This document shows, in pieces, positions 61,519-64,000 of a stretch of DNA of 64,000 nucleotides. The notes beneath the pieces were generated by a model. It did not search any database. It was not told the DNA's origin and worked only from the letters and a program-made list of their open reading frames with translations. Origin of the DNA: Arthrobacter sp. Hiyo4. GTDB taxonomy: Bacteria > Actinomycetota > Actinomycetes > Actinomycetales > Micrococcaceae. Position numbers and translations under genes: made by a program. Each line of letters begins with the position of its first letter. The stretch's first letter is position 1. Where the stretch lies: the NCBI GenBank assembly GCA_002370555.1, contig AP014718.1:1488001-1552000 (forward strand), written 5' to 3'.

Positions 61519-62379
61519 ATGCTGCGAGTAGCCGTCCCCAACAAAGGCTCCCTGTCCGAAGCCGCCTCCGCCATGCTGTCCGAAGCGGGCTACCGCCAAC
61601 GCCGCGACACCCGCGAGCTGGTCATGATGGACCCGGACAACGACATCGAGTTCTTCTTCCTCCGCCCGCGCGACATCGCTGTCTACGTCGGACGCGGAAC
61701 CCTCGACGTCGGCATCACCGGCCGCGACCTTCTGCTGGACGCCGAGGTGGAGGCCGAGGAACTGCTGCCGCTGGGCTTCGCGGCGTCCACGTTCCGCTTC
61801 GCTGGACCGGTGGGTGACTTCGCCACAGCAGACGAGCTTGAAGGAAAACGCCTCGCCACCAGCTACGACGGACTGCTCCGCGGATACCTCGCCGAGCGGG
61901 GCATTAATGCCAAGGTGGTCCGGCTCGACGGCGCTGTGGAGTCTTCAGTACGCCTCGGCGTAGCTGACGCCATCGCCGACGTCGTGGAAACGGGCAACAC
62001 CCTCAAGGCCGCCGGGATGGAAATCTTCGGTGAGCCGATCCTCAAATCGGAAGCGGTCCTGATCCGCCGCATCGGCGAAGGCGGAGCCGCGAACGGCACC
62101 GCCAAGGAGATTGAAGTCCTGATCCGCCGCCTGCAGGGTGTCCTGGTAGCGCGCCAGTACGTGCTCATGGACTACGACATCCGCAAGGAACTGGTGGAGC
62201 GGGCAGCAGCTCTGACTCCCGGCCTGGAATCACCCACCGTGTCGCCGCTGCGCGATTCGGACTGGGTGGCCGTCCGCTCCATGGTGCCCAAGAAGGAAAC
62301 CAACCGGATCATGGACGAACTCTACGACCTCGGCGCCCGCGCCATCCTGGTCAGCAGCATCCACGCCTGCCGTATCTGA
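61519..62379 (+). CDS. hisG: ATP phosphoribosyltransferase, long form
   Basis: First and feedback-regulated step of histidine synthesis. Intact, 286 residues from ATG 61519 ([20 protein letters not shown]); an in-frame extension to 61465 is unlikely. PRPP-binding motif [20 protein letters not shown]; the C-terminal ACT-like regulatory domain from about residue 210 ([20 protein letters not shown]) binds histidine, so this is the HisZ-independent long form. Confidence 0.95.
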   Translation: MLRVAVPNKGSLSEAASAMLSEAGYRQRRDTRELVMMDPDNDIEFFFLRPRDIAVYVGRGTLDVGITGRDLLLDAEVEAEELLPLGFAASTFRFAGPVGDFATADELEGKRLATSYDGLLRGYLAERGINAKVVRLDGAVESSVRLGVADAIADVVETGNTLKAAGMEIFGEPILKSEAVLIRRIGEGGAANGTAKEIEVLIRRLQGVLVARQYVLMDYDIRKELVERAAALTPGLESPTVSPLRDSDWVAVRSMVPKKETNRIMDELYDLGARAILVSSIHACRI

Positions 62380-62437
62380 GCGTCCCGCCCGGTTCACGCC
62401 GCGCCGCAGAATCAACCCGAGAATTCCAGGAGTCCCC

Positions 62438-63214
62438 ATGGCTGTAGCTGTACGAGTCATCCCCTGCCTCGACGTCGACGCCGGGCGCGTTGTGAAGGGC
62501 ATCAACTTCGAGGGTCTCCGCGACGCGGGTGACCCGGTGGAGCTGGCGCACCGCTACGACACTGCGGGCGCCGACGAGCTGACGTTCCTCGATGTCACGG
62601 CGTCCTCGGGCAACCGTGAAACCACCTTCGACGTGGTCCGCCGTACGGCCGAGGAAGTCTTCATCCCGCTGACCGTGGGCGGCGGTGTCCGCGGTGTTGC
62701 CGAGGTGGACAAGCTCCTGCGGTTCGGCGCGGACAAGGCTTCCATCAACACGGCCGCCGTTGCCCGGCCGGACGTCATCAACGAAATCAGCCGGCACTTC
62801 GGTTCGCAGGTGCTGGTCCTGTCCGTGGACGCCCGCCGGACCCGCCCCGGGTCCCAGCCCACGCCGTCGGGCTTTGAGGTGACCACCCATGGCGGCCGCA
62901 CCGGTACCGGGATCGACGCCATCGAGTGGGCCAGGGAAGCTGCCGACCGCGGCATCGGCGAAATCCTGCTCAACTCCATCGACGCCGACGGCACCAAGGA
63001 CGGCTTCGACCTGGAACTGATCCGGCTTGTCCGGGCAGCCGTGAAAGTACCGATCATCGCCTCAGGCGGTGCCGGCGAACCGGCCCACTTCCCGCCGGCC
63101 GTGGCCGCCGGTGCGGACGCCGTGCTGGCAGCCTCGATCTTCCACTGGGGCCCGGACAACATGATGTCCCAGGTCAAGCAGGCAATCCGCGACGCAGGTT
63201 TCGAAGTCCGCTGA
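62438..63214 (+). CDS. hisF: Imidazole glycerol phosphate synthase subunit HisF
   Basis: Cyclase subunit that uses ammonia from HisH to form imidazole glycerol phosphate and AICAR. Intact, 258 residues from ATG 62438 with CAGGAG eight bases upstream. The (beta-alpha)8 barrel shows the half-barrel repeat; catalytic residues are Asp12 ([13 protein letters not shown]) and Asp131 (VLSVDARR). Phosphate-binding loops are TVGGGVRG and ASGGAGEP. It is separated from the other his genes except hisE and hisG. Confidence 0.96.
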   Translation: MAVAVRVIPCLDVDAGRVVKGINFEGLRDAGDPVELAHRYDTAGADELTFLDVTASSGNRETTFDVVRRTAEEVFIPLTVGGGVRGVAEVDKLLRFGADKASINTAAVARPDVINEISRHFGSQVLVLSVDARRTRPGSQPTPSGFEVTTHGGRTGTGIDAIEWAREAADRGIGEILLNSIDADGTKDGFDLELIRLVRAAVKVPIIASGGAGEPAHFPPAVAAGADAVLAASIFHWGPDNMMSQVKQAIRDAGFEVR

Positions 63215-63240
63215 GTGTGATCTCGCTCCCCACCCCTTAG

Positions 63241-63883
63241 TTAGAGGCCGACTTCAGCCGACTGGAGCAGGGCGACGGCGTCCGGCTGGCCTTCGAAGGT
63301 GACCAGGGCGTGGCGGGTCCGGCCGTGGGCGTGCATCAGCAGTTCACCCGGCTCACCCACGATCGCCACCGAAACCGGTGCCCGCTTGGCGACGTGCCGC
63401 GGGCCGGACGGGCGCACCAGCACAATGCCCAGGTCGACGCCACGGTAAAGGATGGCCGCCCGCTTGATCAGTTCGTCCCAGAGGGCGTCCGAGTAGGCCT
63501 CGTCGAGGGCGCGCGGCGCCCAGCGGTCCACAGCCCGGCGGATGTCCTCGGTGTGGACGAAATATTCGATCAGGTTGGAGCTCTCGTCCAATGCCTTGAT
63601 ATTCATGGGGGACAGCGCCGGCGGGCCACTACGGAAGGTGTTCACGAGGCCGGTGTAGTCGTCAGCGGTTTTCAGCTTCGCCGCGAGCTTGGCGGTGGCC
63701 TTGTCCGAAGCCTTGGAAAGGCGCTTAATGATGAGGCAAGCCCTACGGCGGCCTTGCGTTCGCGAAGGTAAAGGTGCGCGGCAAGGTCCCTGGTGCGCCA
63801 GCCTCTGCAGAGGGTGGGGCATCAGGGCCGGCCGCCAGCAGGGTTTCGGCCAGGACTTCTCGGGACGGTTCGACGAAATGCAT
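63241..63883 (-). CDS. TIGR03085 family metal-binding protein (DinB/MDMPI-like)
   Basis: A conserved actinobacterial protein in the DinB-like / mycothiol-dependent maleylpyruvate isomerase N-terminal superfamily, about 214 residues. ATG 63883 begins MHFVEPSREVLAETLLAAGP. One base lost near 63823 restores LCRGWRTRDLAAHLYLRERKAAVGL with the first metal His; another near 63733 leads to LLKRLSKASDKATAK. The second His region is NLIEYFVHTEDIRRAVDRW. Function unknown; mycothiol use is an inference from the fold. The remaining 117 bases to the window end hold nothing I can support. Confidence 0.82.
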
Positions 63884-64000
63884 CACTTGTGAAACTAGCA
63901 CGAGAGCAGCGAAGTTGGGCAGCAGAACCGCCAGCCGATAGGTGCCCTTGTTCACACACTGTTTGTATGTCCGTTGGTGCATATTCGGGGGCCGCTGATG

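Overview
The window looks like core chromosome of a high-GC actinobacterium, most likely a Micrococcaceae member of the Arthrobacter/Pseudarthrobacter type. Lineage markers are SepH, a mycothione reductase remnant (mycothiol user), a DUF5998/AlkP/SepH/DUF4193/DUF3093/Dut/DUF3710/DUF3159 block, an N-terminal-GNAT protein acetyltransferase, and a fused two-ATPase ECF subunit. No phage, IS element, CRISPR array or plasmid gene was seen.

Layout. 1-5.4 kb: cydA (5' cut by the window) - cydB - cydD - cydC, cytochrome bd oxidase plus its assembly exporter. 5.4-11.2 kb: DinB-like protein and topoisomerase IV subunit A on the minus strand, then a divergent protein acetyltransferase. 11.2-18.3 kb: the conserved block of largely uncharacterised actinobacterial genes around sepH and dut. 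18.3-23.2 kb: two TrkA/RCK proteins divergent from a KimA-like potassium permease and a TRAM RNA methyltransferase. 23.4-31.5 kb: aconitase, then a tight run dxs - DUF402 - unknown - aldo/keto reductase - nucleoside hydrolase. 31.5-32.7 kb: two genes with internal deletions (mycothione reductase, aminoglycoside-phosphotransferase-like kinase). 32.9-36 kb: ECF transporter S-T-A. 36-41 kb: fadB-fadA under a promoter buried in a perfect palindrome, then RNase D. 41-49.5 kb: DUF3000, threonine aldolase, SDR, DUF6421, msrB, an unknown gene, alpha/beta hydrolase, ybaK, sufE, sulfurtransferase. 49.7-52.2 kb: zapE, an orphan MT0933-type antitoxin, and six tRNAs (minus-strand operon Gly-Cys-Val-Gly-Val plus a separate Val-CAC). 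52.2-57 kb: PD-(D/E)XK-like protein, def - fmt - rsmB - rpe. 57-61 kb: FMN riboswitch and ribD - ribE - ribBA - ribH. 61-63.2 kb: hisE, hisG, hisF. 63.2-63.9 kb: a TIGR03085 protein.

Sequence quality matters. About two thirds of the protein genes are broken by frameshifts. Nearly every one I traced is a one-base loss, usually in a G or C run, with the reading frame stepping -1 each time and protein similarity resuming at once. I read these as base-calling or assembly deletions, not gene decay, and annotate each gene over its full span. The deletions in the mycothione reductase and the kinase are different: hundreds of bases are missing, and those may be real.
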